Positions 11,401 to 23,682 are shown, counted from the stretch's first letter. The stretch: DNA of 64,000 nt from Batrachochytrium dendrobatidis JAM81 (GCF_000203795.2 NW_006281105.1:682001-746000); one strand, 5' to 3'. Notes: generated by a model from the sequence alone, not told the origin. Program-made: numbers and translations.

Positions 11401-12193
11401 GATACAATCGAGTCTTGGCATGAGCTGTAAGTCAACCGCATAGTTTTGTCGAGTATGTAGACATGATGTTACATTTGTATTCAAAGTTGGATTTTGTTAA
11501 AACTAATATGATTGTTGGTTTGGGTTAAATATTAACTATAAATCTAGCAACGACGAAACACTCGAGTCCAATATTGTGAACTGGGAAGGAATAACAGGAT
11601 CCAACCCAAACAGAAATGCGATTGACAACATTAGTGTTTTAGGTTCAGCTTTGGAGAGCGAAATTGAAATCCCATTTGTATCTCAGTCTAATGTACATCC
11701 AGTGAATGACAGATCAAATGTGTCAACGTCGATTTTGCCCATCACGTCTGCTTTAAATACAGACACGGACTTGCAAAAGAGTGGCAATCCCAACATGACG
11801 ACTCAACCCAAAAACGTTTTTGCAAATGATAAACGCCTGCATTCGCAAGCTCAGATCCCATCCACAAGCTCATCACTGCTTACACATTTTCCAGTCCGCT
11901 CATTGGATGTATCAAAAGAGAATCCTGCTTCTGTTTCTACAAGTGGCAATGACACACATAACCAGAACGGTGTTAGTGCCCATAGAAATAGCGTCATGAA
12001 TGATAATCATAATATCGATTCAGTGAGCCTAAATCCCTCATCTTCAAGTCAATCACCTCAAAGACGACTTCCTGAAAATGTTAAACTTGGACAACTTTCA
12101 AGCGCACCAAGAATTTCTTTGGTCTCACAGCTCATGTGGGGAGCATCAGAAATGATTACACCACCGCTGATGGGAGATGGATTATCGGATTGA
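8466..12193 (+). CDS. VPS38: UVRAG/VPS38-like PI3-kinase complex II subunit (5' end unresolved)
   Basis: Homologue of UVRAG/Vps38, the subunit that directs the Vps34-Vps15-Beclin complex to endosomes. Exons: 8466-9311, 9394-9561, 9669-9758, 9851-9913, 9985-10019, 10103-10208, 10293-10374, 10455-10584, 10682-10769, 10861-11075, 11163-11241, 11332-11426, 11548-12193. All phases join. Landmarks in order: RIRHLRRILVRNLS, matching the conserved N-terminal UVRAG motif; a C2-like part (CCSYFTLAENSYTLPFYTSEW, then NPSWDVL); a coiled coil around 9985-10584; the C-terminal fold DDERIATALGFTAHFITLL, FPLYSRGSERIRFEYAVFL and LRNTLPNLKLL; and a disordered Ser/Asn-rich tail of about 200 aa. The exon at 8466 is open at its 5' end and lacks an ATG, so a short upstream first exon is missing from this model. 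At least 880 aa. The intron at 10585 appears to start with GC. Confidence 0.85.
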
Positions 12194-12513
12194 GTTTATA
12201 AAGAGAGATTTGATGTTTTTATATATTTTAATTGATTTTCAACGTAGTATATCTAGCAAGATATGGCTTCAACCTAAGCATGGGTCGATAAATCAATATT
12301 TATAGGACTCCGACACGTGTGCTGGATGGCTTACAAATTTAAAGTCGATTTCAAGCCCAACTTTCCCTTGACAAAGTCTAGTTATTTGGGTGGAATTTAC
12401 ATTCTACTAAAACCGCCATCTACAACCCAACTAGCCAGTATTAATATACTAACGCCCACCATCCCACAATCATTTCATCCCGTTCGGCTTCAACCCACTT
12501 TAGACTTGGTCGC

Positions 12514-14579
12514 ATGAATCATTACGATACTGTGCCGGACAATGAGGATGACCTACACGAGACTACCGGCGTAACTATTCCAAATACACGTCATGCGAGA
12601 GGGGATAGTGGTAGTATCCGTAGTAACCATAGTGCTTCAGACAGCATGGCGGTTTCATTGGTGGATACTTTTGAAGACAAAGACGTGGTTCGACCTGGTA
12701 CTGCATCAAACAATGCTGCGCTGTATCATGTCATGTAAGTGATGACATTGATGGTCTTGTTGTGTTGATGTCTGAATGCACCAAACGACCCATTCAGCAT
12801 CACCAAAGTGATAGGCTCCTTGTTCTGCTCATTCCGGGCCCCTGCCGCGAATCGACAGCTTCAAACAAAAGCATTTTGGTGCTCGAGCATGCTTAGTACT
12901 CCACCATGTTCTGCTAAAATGCAGTGGTTGGCTGCACCTGATTCTATCAATGACATTCCTTGTCATGAATGGGCTAATGTCTATTAAACTAACCATCATT
13001 GTTCTATAAGTTGTGTTATTGCAGGCACAGGGATCTTGCAAGTGCCCTTTGCGCTCATGCTTTCTGGATGGGCTGGCGTATTTTTAATGCTGTTTGCAGC
13101 AGTGGTTAATGACTATACTGGGAAAATGCTGATTCGATGTCTATATAATCGAGGGTAAGTTGATACCATTGCATATGCTGAATGCATAGCATATCAGTCA
13201 TTTAGGCTGATGGGATTGCTTTGATTCTTCCATTTGCTTTTTTGGATTCCGGCAATATGCTGAATATGGATAATTTTCATCGAACTCTTACCGGATTAAA
13301 TCCAACCATTTCTTATGCAGACAGCGAGTTAATGGCAGCTATCCTGAAATCGGTCGCATAGCATACGGTGTCAATGGGGAGCGTATCGTAAGAGTATTTT
13401 ACACGACAGTACTTCTGGGTGTTACCTGTCTATACCTCATTCTTGCAGGTTTGAATCTGGAAAATATTATAGGATTCCTTAATCAAAAACAATGGATCAT
13501 GGTTTGTGCATTGGGAATTCTTGTTCCATTTGTGCTAATGCGTACCCTGAAAGAAGTTGCCATTGTCAGGTATGTCTAAAGCTTTGATTTCACACGAGTG
13601 ATTATGAGGATAAGACAGACTTCACATTTAGTTTGCATAGCTAACAGTCTCATTTATGGAGCAAATTAAAGTCTCTTTGGCGCTCTTGCATCGATCATTG
13701 TTTGCGTTTTGGTTGTGGTTCTCGGACTGATTGAAATACCAAAGAACGAAGGAAAAGTCACCCATTCGTTCATCAATATTGCCAATATGCCAGCTGCATT
13801 GGGTTCATTTTCATTTTCGTTTGGTGGAAACTATGTGGTATGTAGCTAGACTGATTGGAAAAATTGATAGGCTGCATATTGATCAATTTAATGTTTGCCG
13901 AATTTTGAAATGCATAGTATGCCGAGGTAGAACGATCCATGGCTAAGCCACAAGCATTTCCTACTGTGCTATCTCGAGCCATGTCTATCATCACCGGCAT
14001 GTATCTTTTAACATCAGTAGTTGGATACGCTGCATTTGGAAACTTGACCAAGTCACCTATTCTGGACAATCTTCCTCACGGTAAGTGGATCCGGGTTGAA
14101 ATGAGCCGAGTCTATACTAAACGAATTGTGTATTAGGATGGACAACGACCGCATCCATTGTGATTATTACAGCGCACGTCCTTCTTGCATGCCCGCTTCT
14201 CGTGACTACGTTTTCTGTAGATATTGAGCGATATCTCGACATTGATGCACCCGAAGACACTGTTCGACAGCGCACACAACGAGCTATTCTTCGCACATGT
14301 TTAATGGTTGGGATTGCATTTATAGCAATGGCAGTTCCCTACTTTTCAGACCTGATGACTTTTCTTGGCGCCGTAGCCAATACGATGCTGATCTTTGTGT
14401 TCCCAGTAGTGTTTTACTACAAGATATTTGGCCTGCAAGGACGTAGTATAACGGAACTGGTTTTTGGAGCTACTATTATATTTATTGGGATATTAGGTGG
14501 AAGCATTGGTGGATATGAGTCGTTGATGGCTTTATATCGCGATGTGATGGGTGAAGGTATAGGTTTTATCCAACATTGA
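12514..14579 (+). CDS. Aa_trans-family amino acid transporter (vacuolar/VGAT-like)
   Basis: Multi-pass amino acid/auxin permease family member of about 462 aa. Exons: 12514-12734, 12798-12814 (a 17-nt micro-exon, tentative), 13025-13154, 13321-13569, 13672-13837, 13918-14080, 14137-14579. The first 70 residues are hydrophilic and cytosolic (MNHYDTVPDNEDDLHE). TM1 reads IGTGILQVPFALMLSGWAG, the family signature. It is followed by ten or so further hydrophobic segments, including SFSFSFGGNYV and the conserved EVERSMAKPQAFPTVL loop. The family exports or imports neutral amino acids across vacuolar or plasma membranes by H+ coupling. The long acidic N-terminal extension is typical of fungal vacuolar AVT proteins. 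Substrate not predictable. The micro-exon restores TM1 and phase but would use a GC donor at 12815. Confidence 0.85.
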
Positions 14580-15099
14580 ATGAATCAAGGAGTTTATGAT
14601 GGTTCAGTGAATGGATCGATTGAAGTTTTATGTATGTACTAAAATTGAAACCAAGCCAGATGTTGAATGTATGATTATTTATCAAGTGTTGAACCAGTAC
14701 AACTGTAACAATTTATGAATGATGATTCAATGCCAACAATTTATGAATGAAGCATTTGATTGATTTGACATGAATTTGGGCAATCTGACACACATTTGGG
14801 CAATTCAACATATATTTGGGCAATTCAACATATATTTAGCTAATTCAACACATTTAAACCATTCAAATTGTTATTGAAACAAGCGCAAACGACAAGACAA
14901 GTGATAGTAACGAACAGTAGGAATAACAGGTCGGTGCAGCTACCAGTACAATCTATCAAGACAATGTAAATGTATTTGAATCAATTGGTTGAAAACAGTT
15001 TAAATGACTTACTTTTGATGTAAACCAGCAGACAGACGCAGTGGTTTGCAGAACAGCAACTCTTATTACAAGACACTTGCAACTACTACTGAAACATCA
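14580..15099. other. intergenic with short tandem repeat
   Basis: No gene. Contains about four degenerate copies of a 20-21 bp unit (ATTTGGGCAATTCAACATAT) at about 14773-14855. The final 150 nt should carry the promoter of the next gene. Confidence 0.6.
14773..14855. repeat. 20-21 bp tandem repeat, about 4 units
   Basis: Successive units differ by a few bases. The two middle units are nearly identical; the outer two are degenerate. Confidence 0.75.
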
Positions 15100-16682
15100 A
15101 TGATCTGGCCATTGATACTGTGGATTGCTACAGCACCGAGTCTAGTCATTGGTAAATCATAGTTGCACATGCATATCAAACCATGTAGTTTGAATCCACT
15201 AACATCAACTATGCTATTCAGCGGGAGTTTGTTCGGTCACAGACCGTTTATGCATTGATCAGAAGAACATTGTTCTTGGACAGTCTTTCCCTATATGGTA
15301 TGCCATCAACCAAATCCCAACATTTCTGGACCAGACTCAGCTGATCCTCACCATGTTCACGGGAAATATGCAGCAAGTGGCCGACCCTTGCAACATTGCA
15401 TTCCCAGTAGTCATGACATTTGGGTCCCCATTGACATTGGGTGCAGTGGATTCACTTGGATATGCTGGATCATTTATTGTTGATATACCAAACAATGCAC
15501 AGATCCAGTCCATACAGGCTGCCCGTAACCAATTCTTTTTCCAACTGAGGGACTCGCTGTCAAGAGTGTGTCTGACTGGACCTTATCAGGATGGAGGAAC
15601 GTTTACATGGGCAACTCTATGTAAGTTGACTGACATGTCGATTGATGACCAATTGTGTTGTGACGATCTTGTACTGACGTTATTGAACCATTGCAGCCAT
15701 ACCGCCAACCACTCCATCCCCCACCTCGGGAAGTTCAGGAACTTCAGGAACTTCAGGCTCGACTAATCCAAACTCGAGCACCGATCATTCACCTTCTAAT
15801 GGCAACAACAATCATGCCAACCCGCCAAATGAGCCAAACAATGGCAACACTGAGTCTAACAGCACGTCGTCTGGCCTTATTGGAGGCATTGTTGCAGCCG
15901 TGGTGCTTGTAGCTGTATGTATTGCAGTCTTTATTTTTTACCGTCGTAAACGCGCAGCCAACCAGCTTTTGTATGGTGAATGCGGCGAAGGATTGACTCC
16001 GTTGGCGCTCCGGCGTCATTCGTCCTTTTCGCTTCTCTCGTCCAAATCGCTTGAATCTGCGACTATTGTCCAGCCCAACTTGTTGATGTCTGGCATACGG
16101 ACTGAAAAAACATCCACCACGTCACTTGTTGGACCCATCTCGTCAATATCAGACTCGAGTAGCTCAAACATGCAAGGACATGTTTTACCACAGCCTGCAA
16201 TGTACATTATGAATTCATCCAAGAAGGCTGATACGTTGCGACCAGGTTTGATTCCTACTCTTGCGTCTCAGCAATCAGCATTGGGACTGTCAGTTGGATC
16301 GTTTGGAACTTCGCCCAAATCATTTGCTTCGTTGACCCATGATCCATCACATCCAATCTACCAAACACAGTCGCTTTCAAAACTAGTTGTACCGTCGCAT
16401 CATGCCAAGTCTGCATCGTCTACTGGAACGTTGAATGTACCTTTGGCATCGGCAGAAGATTTTAATCTTTCGGCAACATCAGGGTTTTCATTGCAAGATG
16501 CACGTCTGATTGCAGATGCATTTAGACAAGAACTTGCAGATCCATCGCATGACTGGGAAGCACGATCCGAAACTTCGTCGCCTAGCCGTCCTTCCGACGA
16601 CGATATCCAGTATGCAGACGTTGACGATGAAAATCCATTTGGAACAGGCAGTCGCCCAACAAAACGGGACGACAATGCATGA
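15100..16682 (+). CDS. type-I membrane glycoprotein, chytrid-type, unknown function
   Basis: 478 aa. Exons: 15100-15151 (signal peptide MIWPLILWIATAPSLVIG), 15222-15620, 15697-16682; phases join. The ectodomain of about 130 aa has four cysteines (VCSVTDRLC, DPCNIAF, SRVCLTG) and a predicted beta-rich fold. A Ser/Thr/Gly/Asn/Pro linker of about 65 aa, probably O-glycosylated, includes a repeated GTS motif. One TM segment (GLIGGIVAAVVLVAVCIAVFIF) is followed by the stop-transfer YRRKR. The roughly 240-aa cytosolic tail is Ser-rich with an acidic end (DDDIQYADVDDENPFG). Layout resembles the two SH3-containing membrane proteins downstream, but the tail has no SH3 domain. Function not recognised. 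Confidence 0.75.
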
Positions 16683-17220
16683 TGCAACACAGCAAATATG
16701 TATGATATAGACGCTTTTATATATTGAATTTACAATCAGGGTTGATATGCACAGTCGATTATCAAACAATAGAGGTTAATCGAGTGCATGGCGTCTGTCG
16801 TGTTTGTGAATATTTTTTGTATGTCTAATTGAGTGTTTTCCTAGTCATGAATCAAGTTTGATGACTGTTTTTGAATAGTCAGCCACATACCCTTTATTGA
16901 TTTGGAGTTTTTTGACTTGATCCAGTTTTGCTAGCTCAACCGTTGTAGTAGAATATTGGATGTCGTTTTGACTTTTAAAATAGCCATTTTTTACTTTTTG
17001 GTTACCTGTAATCTACTCTTTATTTTGAAATGGACTATACTGTTACCCTATGCGTACAAGACTAGTAATTGAATAAACATGACTGTCTATTTAATTGGTG
17101 CTTTGTATTGTCATGCGCAGTTGTATACTTGATTAATGCATGATTCAAGGGTTTTTATTGGGTCGCATCTGCCAATATAACAAAATCATTGGCTTGGATG
17201 CCAGAACTGCGTGGACAAGG
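16683..17220. other. intergenic between convergent genes
   Basis: No gene. Converging 3' UTRs of the membrane glycoprotein (+) and the large repeat protein (-). T-rich stretches around 16900-17030 could hold polyadenylation signals. Confidence 0.5.
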
Positions 17221-20200
17221 TTACTGGCATGACTCTTGAATAGTATCCATGCTTTTGACAGAGATTGACGAAGCAGAAAAAAATAAAGTATCGTTTCCAG
17301 GAATCTTGGTCGAGATATTTGCTGCAATACCCACGCCAAACCCAGTCTTGAACAGCGCTTTCACTAATGCACCAACTAGATCTCTAGCCTTTGTAGTATG
17401 ATCAGTCATTTGCTTTTCGGTCATATCAATTGTTGTCTCCCAGGGAGTTCCTCCTATTTTCCAAGTAACATGCGTTGTAACTTTTTTAGAGCTGGCCGGA
17501 TTGGCATAAGTAGATATTTTGTAATTTGCTTTAATGGAAGGTGCTGCATTTACGAATTTTGATACAACATCTTGAACCACTGAAATGGCACGACGAGCGA
17601 GAAAGACACTAGATTGCATTCCCGCCTCTTTTGTGCTATGACTTCCATTAGCCGGATTTGATATTTTAGGTATTTCAAAAGGCAGCACCATTTCAATTGA
17701 ATCTGATACTAAAAAGGCTAATGCGAATACAATCGAAACGGGTGGATTATTTTTACAACCATTGTCCTCTTTGTGATTCGTTTCCTTTTCTTTTTCAATC
17801 CAGTAATCCGCTATATCTCGATCTCTTTCAACAATTAGCATTGGCAAATCGCCTCCGCAATCGTTGATGATGTTGCATACCCCAACAGGCCGCATATACG
17901 TATCGCAATATAGTCCGTCTAGCACACCAACCAAGATCCTAACACGCATTAAATCGCATTGTAGAATAGCAGCAATGGTATGCAAAACTGGTCCTGAGAT
18001 TAGAGTGGGTTGGAAAGGTGATCCTTTTAAACGAAAAAAATGAATGCTTTGCGATACCACCCGATCATGTCGTTGAGGTGTAACAAGGATTCGCCCATGC
18101 TTAATCACTTGCGAAAGGTGAGCAAGATGGCTACTTATACATGTAATGTAGGATTTGTGAAGAGTGGTTGTGCGAATATTGTTGCTGCCATAGATATAGA
18201 TACCAAAAGATCGCATTATGCGCGGTGGTGATTGAACCAAGGATGCTCGAGGAGATATGTATGCATTGATCATTGCAGCTGTTGGATGTTCGTCATCAGC
18301 AGTTTCATTTTCTTCCTCTGGTGCCTCGTCATCTGTATCATCAAAAATTGTATCGGTGATATCTATAGGTGAGTGGGTTGTAGTCGCAGATGTATTTGGT
18401 ACAAGGGGTAAACTCGAGTTTGTTGTCATGACAACTTTTTGAGCATGAAGTGGCATGGTCTTGGATGTGGCACGACAAAACACAATGAAGGAATCGGAGC
18501 ATGTATTTTTTGATGTCGAGAATGTAGTAGCAGGCGAAGATGCACAAAACTTTTGCAGTCCATTAAAATAAACTGTGTTGGAACTACCACCAATAGATGC
18601 CAAAGGTTGTTCGGCAAACCGAATGCTTGTATACAAGGCATAATTGTGCAATTCACGAAGCACCATGACCAACCGAGCCATAAGTCTGTGACCTAGCACG
18701 CTTTCTGCTGGAGAAAATACTGCCCGAGACGGTGATGCAATCGCTGTTGTACCACCTTTTCCACCATCTCGTGATGAATTGAGCATAAACTCAAATACTC
18801 CTGATTGCGAGTCGTGGGATTCAGCTGCAATCCCATCTGCCCATACAATTTGAATGTGCTTTCGAATGCTGGGAATTACTAATGAATCAGTGAGCCCAAT
18901 GATCTGAAGTCTATATGGGGCACGAAAGCTAATGGAAAACATGTCTGCTTGGTCCCACATTAATTCAGACAAACTGGTTTGTGCAATTAAAGGATGCACT
19001 AAAGAGTTGGAAGGTTGTTCAACTACTGGAGACGCTAAACTACTCGACGTGTCTGTCCATGGCATCTTGGATACCAACAAAGTCAACAAGCTAGGCTTTT
19101 TATCTTTCAACGTGGCTAGGGATAATGGCACCAACTTTGGTGTAATGGGTGAATTCGTGTTTATCACCAAAGTCGAAACATCTCGAGTCGATGGTATGGG
19201 TGGACTTGAAGCATATCCTGATTGATGGTTTAAAGAGGGAACTGGATTATTGCTTTCAGTTGGACTTTCTACCAAGGTTGGCATGGGTTGAATTGAAGAG
19301 CTAGAAGATTGTGGATGCAAATACTGTTTTAGTATCGAGTCATTGGGATTATTATATTTTCCAAAATACATAGTATGCTTTTCCGATACGCAGTACATTG
19401 GTGAACACGAAGACAGCATAAACCATCCATTGGCTGTTAGTACTTTCAACAGTCCTAGAATCAGCATCCGACTCGACAGGATAAATTCAGGCGTGCCTTG
19501 ATCCATCCACGGATCTTTTTTAAGTCGAAATGTGGCAGACTGGCCGTGTATGTATTCATCAGAGATTCCTAGTGGCCAATGGTGTTTGATAACAGGTCGC
19601 ACGAGGTCCTGGACGAGATTTAGGTCCATTAGTGGCGATGCATTGTCCGCGTAGCTGCTAATGGTGAGCAAATTGGTTTCCAAAAGCGATATATTAATCG
19701 ATGAAAAGACGAGATCGCTTGATACAGGGCAGGTTGGTTCGTTGAAATAAGTTGATGTTGTTTCTAATACGCCAGGAGCGATGCTTAAAATAGGTGTTGG
19801 CGATGCTAAAGGAGCACATGGAGTAGTCGACGGACCAGTGGTTTCTATTCGTAGATTAGATTTTAAAGTGGTATGTGTAGCCACATTGGTAGTATAAGAT
19901 AAAGTATGTGCTGCCGCTATAGTTCGAGTGTCAGTGGAAGAAATAGAGCCAATGCCTGATGGGATCATATCATTGGCTGCAGCGCCTACATCTGTGATGG
20001 AGGATGTTCGAATGGTTGGTTGGATTGTGGTGGGTGATGTGCAATTCAATTCAGGACATGTGCTTGGATATGTGGCGGAAATTACACCAATAGGTTGACT
20101 ATGACCAGCAACTCGCCCATACATTTCTGTAGCAAAAAAAGAGTCGCTACGATCGTTATGATTGACGCCATTCCTAGCCACAATGCTGCTGCCACTTTCA

Positions 20201-20691
20201 AAATGGCTGCTGCTGGCTTGTGTACTGGCGAGGCGGATGAGTTGTTTCTCGCTGCTGGCGGTGACCGATGGGTTTGAGGAGCTAATTGAAGATGCCATTG
20301 GCGTGGCTTGAATGGTATCTGTAGATTGCATGGCTGATGAAGGACAATAGAGCGGTAGCGGAGTATCTAGCAGTGAATCTCGTATATCAGATGATTCACC
20401 ATGGTGTTGGTTGTGACGATTTCGTTCACGAGCACGACGAGCACGAACAGCAATTTGAGTTGCACGCATTGGATTCAATCCTCGTTGGGGCGTGGGTATT
20501 CCAGGGGAGGCTGGTGCTGATAGATAATTGATAGAAGATGTCTCTGCATAGTATAGTGATTGCACTCGTTGTGGATGACGATCAAGAGGAAGACTCATGT
20601 TGCGTTCTGGTTGAACTATATCGATATGGATTGTGGGTCTGCTTGGTAGTAGACGTGTGTGTGCCGGGTATATTGGAACGCCATCTACCAT
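17221..20691 (-). CDS. large fungal protein with repeated W/GTPW domains, unknown
   Basis: Single exon of 1,156 codons from the ATG at 20691 (MVDGVPIYPAHTRLLPSR). There is no signal peptide or TM. The first 350 residues are disordered and Ser/Thr-rich. A roughly 120-residue module is then repeated about four times. Copy 1 has DLVRPVIKHHWPLGISDEY, FRLKKDPW, LGLLKVLTANGWFML and HTMYF. Copy 2 has RKHIQIVWADGIAAES and SSNTVYF. Copy 3 has FFRLKGSPFQPTLI. Copy 4 has WKIGGTPWETTI, GALVKALFKTGFG and NDTLFF. The consensus (W.xGI..E, F.LxGxPW, L..L...GW, DTLxF) resembles an uncharacterised domain found in many fungal proteins; I know no function for it. An acidic linker (DDTDDEAPEEENE) separates copies 2 and 3. 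The first copy is the most complete. Confidence 0.7.
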   Translation of the reverse strand: MVDGVPIYPAHTRLLPSRPTIHIDIVQPERNMSLPLDRHPQRVQSLYYAETSSINYLSAPASPGIPTPQRGLNPMRATQIAVRARRARERNRHNQHHGESSDIRDSLLDTPLPLYCPSSAMQSTDTIQATPMASSISSSNPSVTASSEKQLIRLASTQASSSHFESGSSIVARNGVNHNDRSDSFFATEMYGRVAGHSQPIGVISATYPSTCPELNCTSPTTIQPTIRTSSITDVGAAANDMIPSGIGSISSTDTRTIAAAHTLSYTTNVATHTTLKSNLRIETTGPSTTPCAPLASPTPILSIAPGVLETTSTYFNEPTCPVSSDLVFSSINISLLETNLLTISSYADNASPLMDLNLVQDLVRPVIKHHWPLGISDEYIHGQSATFRLKKDPWMDQGTPEFILSSRMLILGLLKVLTANGWFMLSSCSPMYCVSEKHTMYFGKYNNPNDSILKQYLHPQSSSSSIQPMPTLVESPTESNNPVPSLNHQSGYASSPPIPSTRDVSTLVINTNSPITPKLVPLSLATLKDKKPSLLTLLVSKMPWTDTSSSLASPVVEQPSNSLVHPLIAQTSLSELMWDQADMFSISFRAPYRLQIIGLTDSLVIPSIRKHIQIVWADGIAAESHDSQSGVFEFMLNSSRDGGKGGTTAIASPSRAVFSPAESVLGHRLMARLVMVLRELHNYALYTSIRFAEQPLASIGGSSNTVYFNGLQKFCASSPATTFSTSKNTCSDSFIVFCRATSKTMPLHAQKVVMTTNSSLPLVPNTSATTTHSPIDITDTIFDDTDDEAPEEENETADDEHPTAAMINAYISPRASLVQSPPRIMRSFGIYIYGSNNIRTTTLHKSYITCISSHLAHLSQVIKHGRILVTPQRHDRVVSQSIHFFRLKGSPFQPTLISGPVLHTIAAILQCDLMRVRILVGVLDGLYCDTYMRPVGVCNIINDCGGDLPMLIVERDRDIADYWIEKEKETNHKEDNGCKNNPPVSIVFALAFLVSDSIEMVLPFEIPKISNPANGSHSTKEAGMQSSVFLARRAISVVQDVVSKFVNAAPSIKANYKISTYANPASSKKVTTHVTWKIGGTPWETTIDMTEKQMTDHTTKARDLVGALVKALFKTGFGVGIAANISTKIPGNDTLFFSASSISVKSMDTIQESCQ

Positions 20692-21295
20692 TTATTTGGC
20701 AATTATTTTAAACCAGAATTTGCTATTCTCAAAAATTACTTTTATAGTATGAAAACATGCAATATTTTAGCATACAGTGGGGTGATTATCATCAGACCAT
20801 AGTACGGGTAATTAATCAGTGTTATCCAAACACCTAACGGGTCAATTTTGAAATATTTGAATCAACCCTATCATACTGCACTTGATTCTGCAGCTGTCAT
20901 ACTTATCGAATAATGGCAAAACCCCAAAGTGATGGCTGTCAATGGTGTGGACACTTGTATGTTTCAGTATAATCTGACACCAGATGGAAGATCGCTTGAT
21001 AGATTTGATTGGGGTTTCTGCTGTTTGAGCACTTGCAGACATGTAAAAGGCTGTCTTATGGCAGGTGCCATTTGCGTACTTGCTAGAATATAATTTCAAC
21101 CGACATTCAAAAGACATGTTGCCTCAAAAATAGTTTATTTGTAAAAATACAGTCAGATATTCAATCATGTGTAGCTTTTATATTGCCATGTATGTTTGTT
21201 GGATCATAGCCCTTGATATACAACTACAAGAAATAGAATGCAAATGGCTCAAATTTAAAGTAGGTGGAGAGTCTAGCCAATTGATCAGCTACCAT
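20692..21295. other. intergenic, no convincing gene
   Basis: Upstream of the large repeat protein and downstream of the SH3 membrane protein (both minus strand). A minus-strand frame of 91 codons (20842-21117, MSFECRLKLYSSKYANG) begins with ATG, but shows no domain and no splice context; I do not call it. Confidence 0.45.
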
Positions 21296-23128
21296 TTAGT
21301 TTCCGTTCACTGAACTTCCAATCAATGATACAACTCTGTTGTCCACGTTTCGGGGAAGAGTGCTGATCTCATCAGGGGGAATATACGATGTTGACTCGGC
21401 ACAGGCAATGGGGAAAACGCCCTCAACAGAGGTGCTGACATTTCTTCCTAATGCCCATCCGTCATCATAAGCTTGGTAGACAAGGATAGTATCGCCAATG
21501 CTCAAAGGAATCTCATCAGGCATTTTGGGAATATATGTAGCAAAGGCACGCATAAACCGGTCATTGAGGGCAGTATATTGAGAAGTGGTGGCTGGCGTTG
21601 GAGAGGGTGGCTGAGTGTAGCTGAGAATTTGTTGGTTGTTTGAAAGCTCTACCGGACTATTTGTCTCGGAGTCTTGATCATCACGCACAATTGTGGATGA
21701 ACGTGAGTGGTTGCTGGGAGAATTACTGTGCGATGCATCACGTAGAGAATCAAGACTCCTCAAGTTGCTGCTTGTATTAGCAAAACTGTTAAGGCCACCA
21801 CTTTCGACAGATAGAGGGTAAAGCAATGCATTACTGTCCTGGGGGAAAAGGCCACGAGGACCACCGGATTTACGACGCTGACCACCACCGTTCATTAGAG
21901 TTTCCTGCCATTTCATGCTATAATCATTGGCAGAGCTTTTGCCCATGTTGTAATCAAAATGGTCATTATGCTTTCTTGGTTTCTTTGATTTCAAAGAAGC
22001 CAAATAGGATTCTTGCGCCATTTTCATTTGTCTGGCATGCATCCGCTTGATACCAAAGTGAGATAGTGAAGCTCCAAAAATTAAAATAACGACACCGACC
22101 ACTGCAAAAACAACAATAAACAAAACATTCTTTTTGCTGGAGTATGGAGTGAGTGTTGGCAGAGCCAACTGTCTGGCAGTCGCACTATTGTTTTTAGTAG
22201 GTGGAGGTGTTGTAGATTTTGGTACACTGGCACAACAGGGATCAAATGCATTGGTAATGCAATACGTAGCAGCTTCTTGAGTAGTGACAAATCCTATAAT
22301 AATTTATCAGCAAAATGTCAATTCACTGCTCTTGCTCATTCAAGTCAAGAATTTTAGTCTAATCAATGCATTTTATAACTGACCACATGTTGATGCTTCT
22401 CCCAACTGAGCACTTCCATTGAGGCATTTCCCACCAACAGCGCTAGACATGGGCTGGCGTGAACAGAAGGACATGAATGCACTCATTGTTGTGTTTCTAT
22501 TCTCCAACGAAGCAGACGAAGGCGATTGCGAGCATATAGGAGATTTGAAAATATCTTGCAAGGAAGTGATGGCTGATGTACAAGTTTCTTTGCACAATGG
22601 AACAATGTTAGGGTTGACTCTGACAGTAGTAGAGCACAAGGTAGTGGAGGCATCTATCAGCATTGAGCATATAAGAGACTGGTGAAATCTTGTGCCCTGG
22701 CCAGAGAATGCAGGACATTGATAGCCAGCCTGGAATTCGGAAATATACTTTGATGCATTTGCTGCGCGCTGGTCAATAAATAAATCAAATGTTTGAGTGT
22801 CGTTATACTGAGCAGTAGTGAACAATATTCCACCCTCTTGGTTAGGACACATGGTTGTTTTTTGCAGTTGAAAGCATGTCACGGCTGATGGTTGCTGGGT
22901 TTGGGATACAGGCTGCGAGGGTGATTGACCCGAGCTAGTAGTTGTATTTAAGGTTGGTTCAGAGATTGGTTTTTGTGCAGGCTCTTGTGTTGAAAGTGTT
23001 GCATTCTGGTCAATAGTTTCCTCGGCAGGAAACATGACCTGAGCATTGCACAGACATGTGAACAGTAGCGAGAGTATGAACATGAATTTATACCATGACT
23101 GGGTCGGAGTTGAAATGTACAAAACCAT
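21296..23128 (-). CDS. type-I membrane protein, Cys-rich ectodomain plus cytosolic SH3
   Basis: 580 aa in two exons (23128-22384 and 22293-21296); the 90-nt intron starts GTCAGT. Signal peptide around MFILSLLFTCLCNA; the ATG at 23083 is an alternative start. A Ser/Thr/Pro/Gln linker leads into a Cys-rich ectodomain. Its spacing (CPAFSGQG, LICSMLI, TLCSTTV, PLCKETCTSAI, SPICSQS) recalls Frizzled-type cysteine-rich domains. Then comes one TM (VLFIVVFAVVGVVILIFGASL), a basic juxtamembrane segment (RMHARQMK) and a Ser-rich tail. The C-terminal SH3 domain has ATYIPKMPDEIPLSIGDTI and DDGWALGRNVSTSVEGVFP, with the ALYDY, W and G-x-FP positions identifiable. Looks like a receptor or adhesion protein coupling the surface to the cytoskeleton. 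Same architecture as the gene at 30108. The SH3 call is firm, the Frizzled-like call tentative. Confidence 0.8.
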
Positions 23129-23682
23129 TAGTCTTCGAGTCAATGAATATGTGATTTAACAAATGATCAGGACAGTAAAGTAACCAGACCAGAAAATATA
23201 AGTGTAGTAAGTATATGAAATGGTCAAGAATGGAAATAAAAATTGTTTTGATAAGTAGTAGGCTTGAAGGATGAGCATGGAAAGCCACTGTTGTATTGAT
23301 AGGACGGCACATGACTCACTGTACATATCTCAAACAGATACACAAAGATAACCAAGTAGGCAAAAACGGCACACGAGTATCCCGCAATAGTTGCATTGTG
23401 GCCCCACACCGATGCTTGATGTACGCAATAATTAGTCTGAATGAGCGACGCGAATCTAAACAAATATTTACTGCTCTGTTTGGGAACTCGTCAATAATCC
23501 GATAAACTTTTTTTGATCATATTCAAATAACTATAGCAAACACCAAGTGCCACGTACAGTCAAGCATGTATAAGCAGCAGTATTTTAACCAACTAGAGAT
23601 ACAATGACGAAAATAGTAGCATTTGAACATTCAAAAGCATAGATAGTGGCAACTTGGTGGCGCCACTAAATGAATTCGCAGC

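Noticed and set aside
14773..14855. CRISPR-like short repeats
   Set aside because: Units are contiguous without spacers and the context is eukaryotic; a simple tandem repeat.
20842..21117. 91-codon minus-strand frame
   Set aside because: No domain, no splice context, weak AT-rich composition; probably chance.
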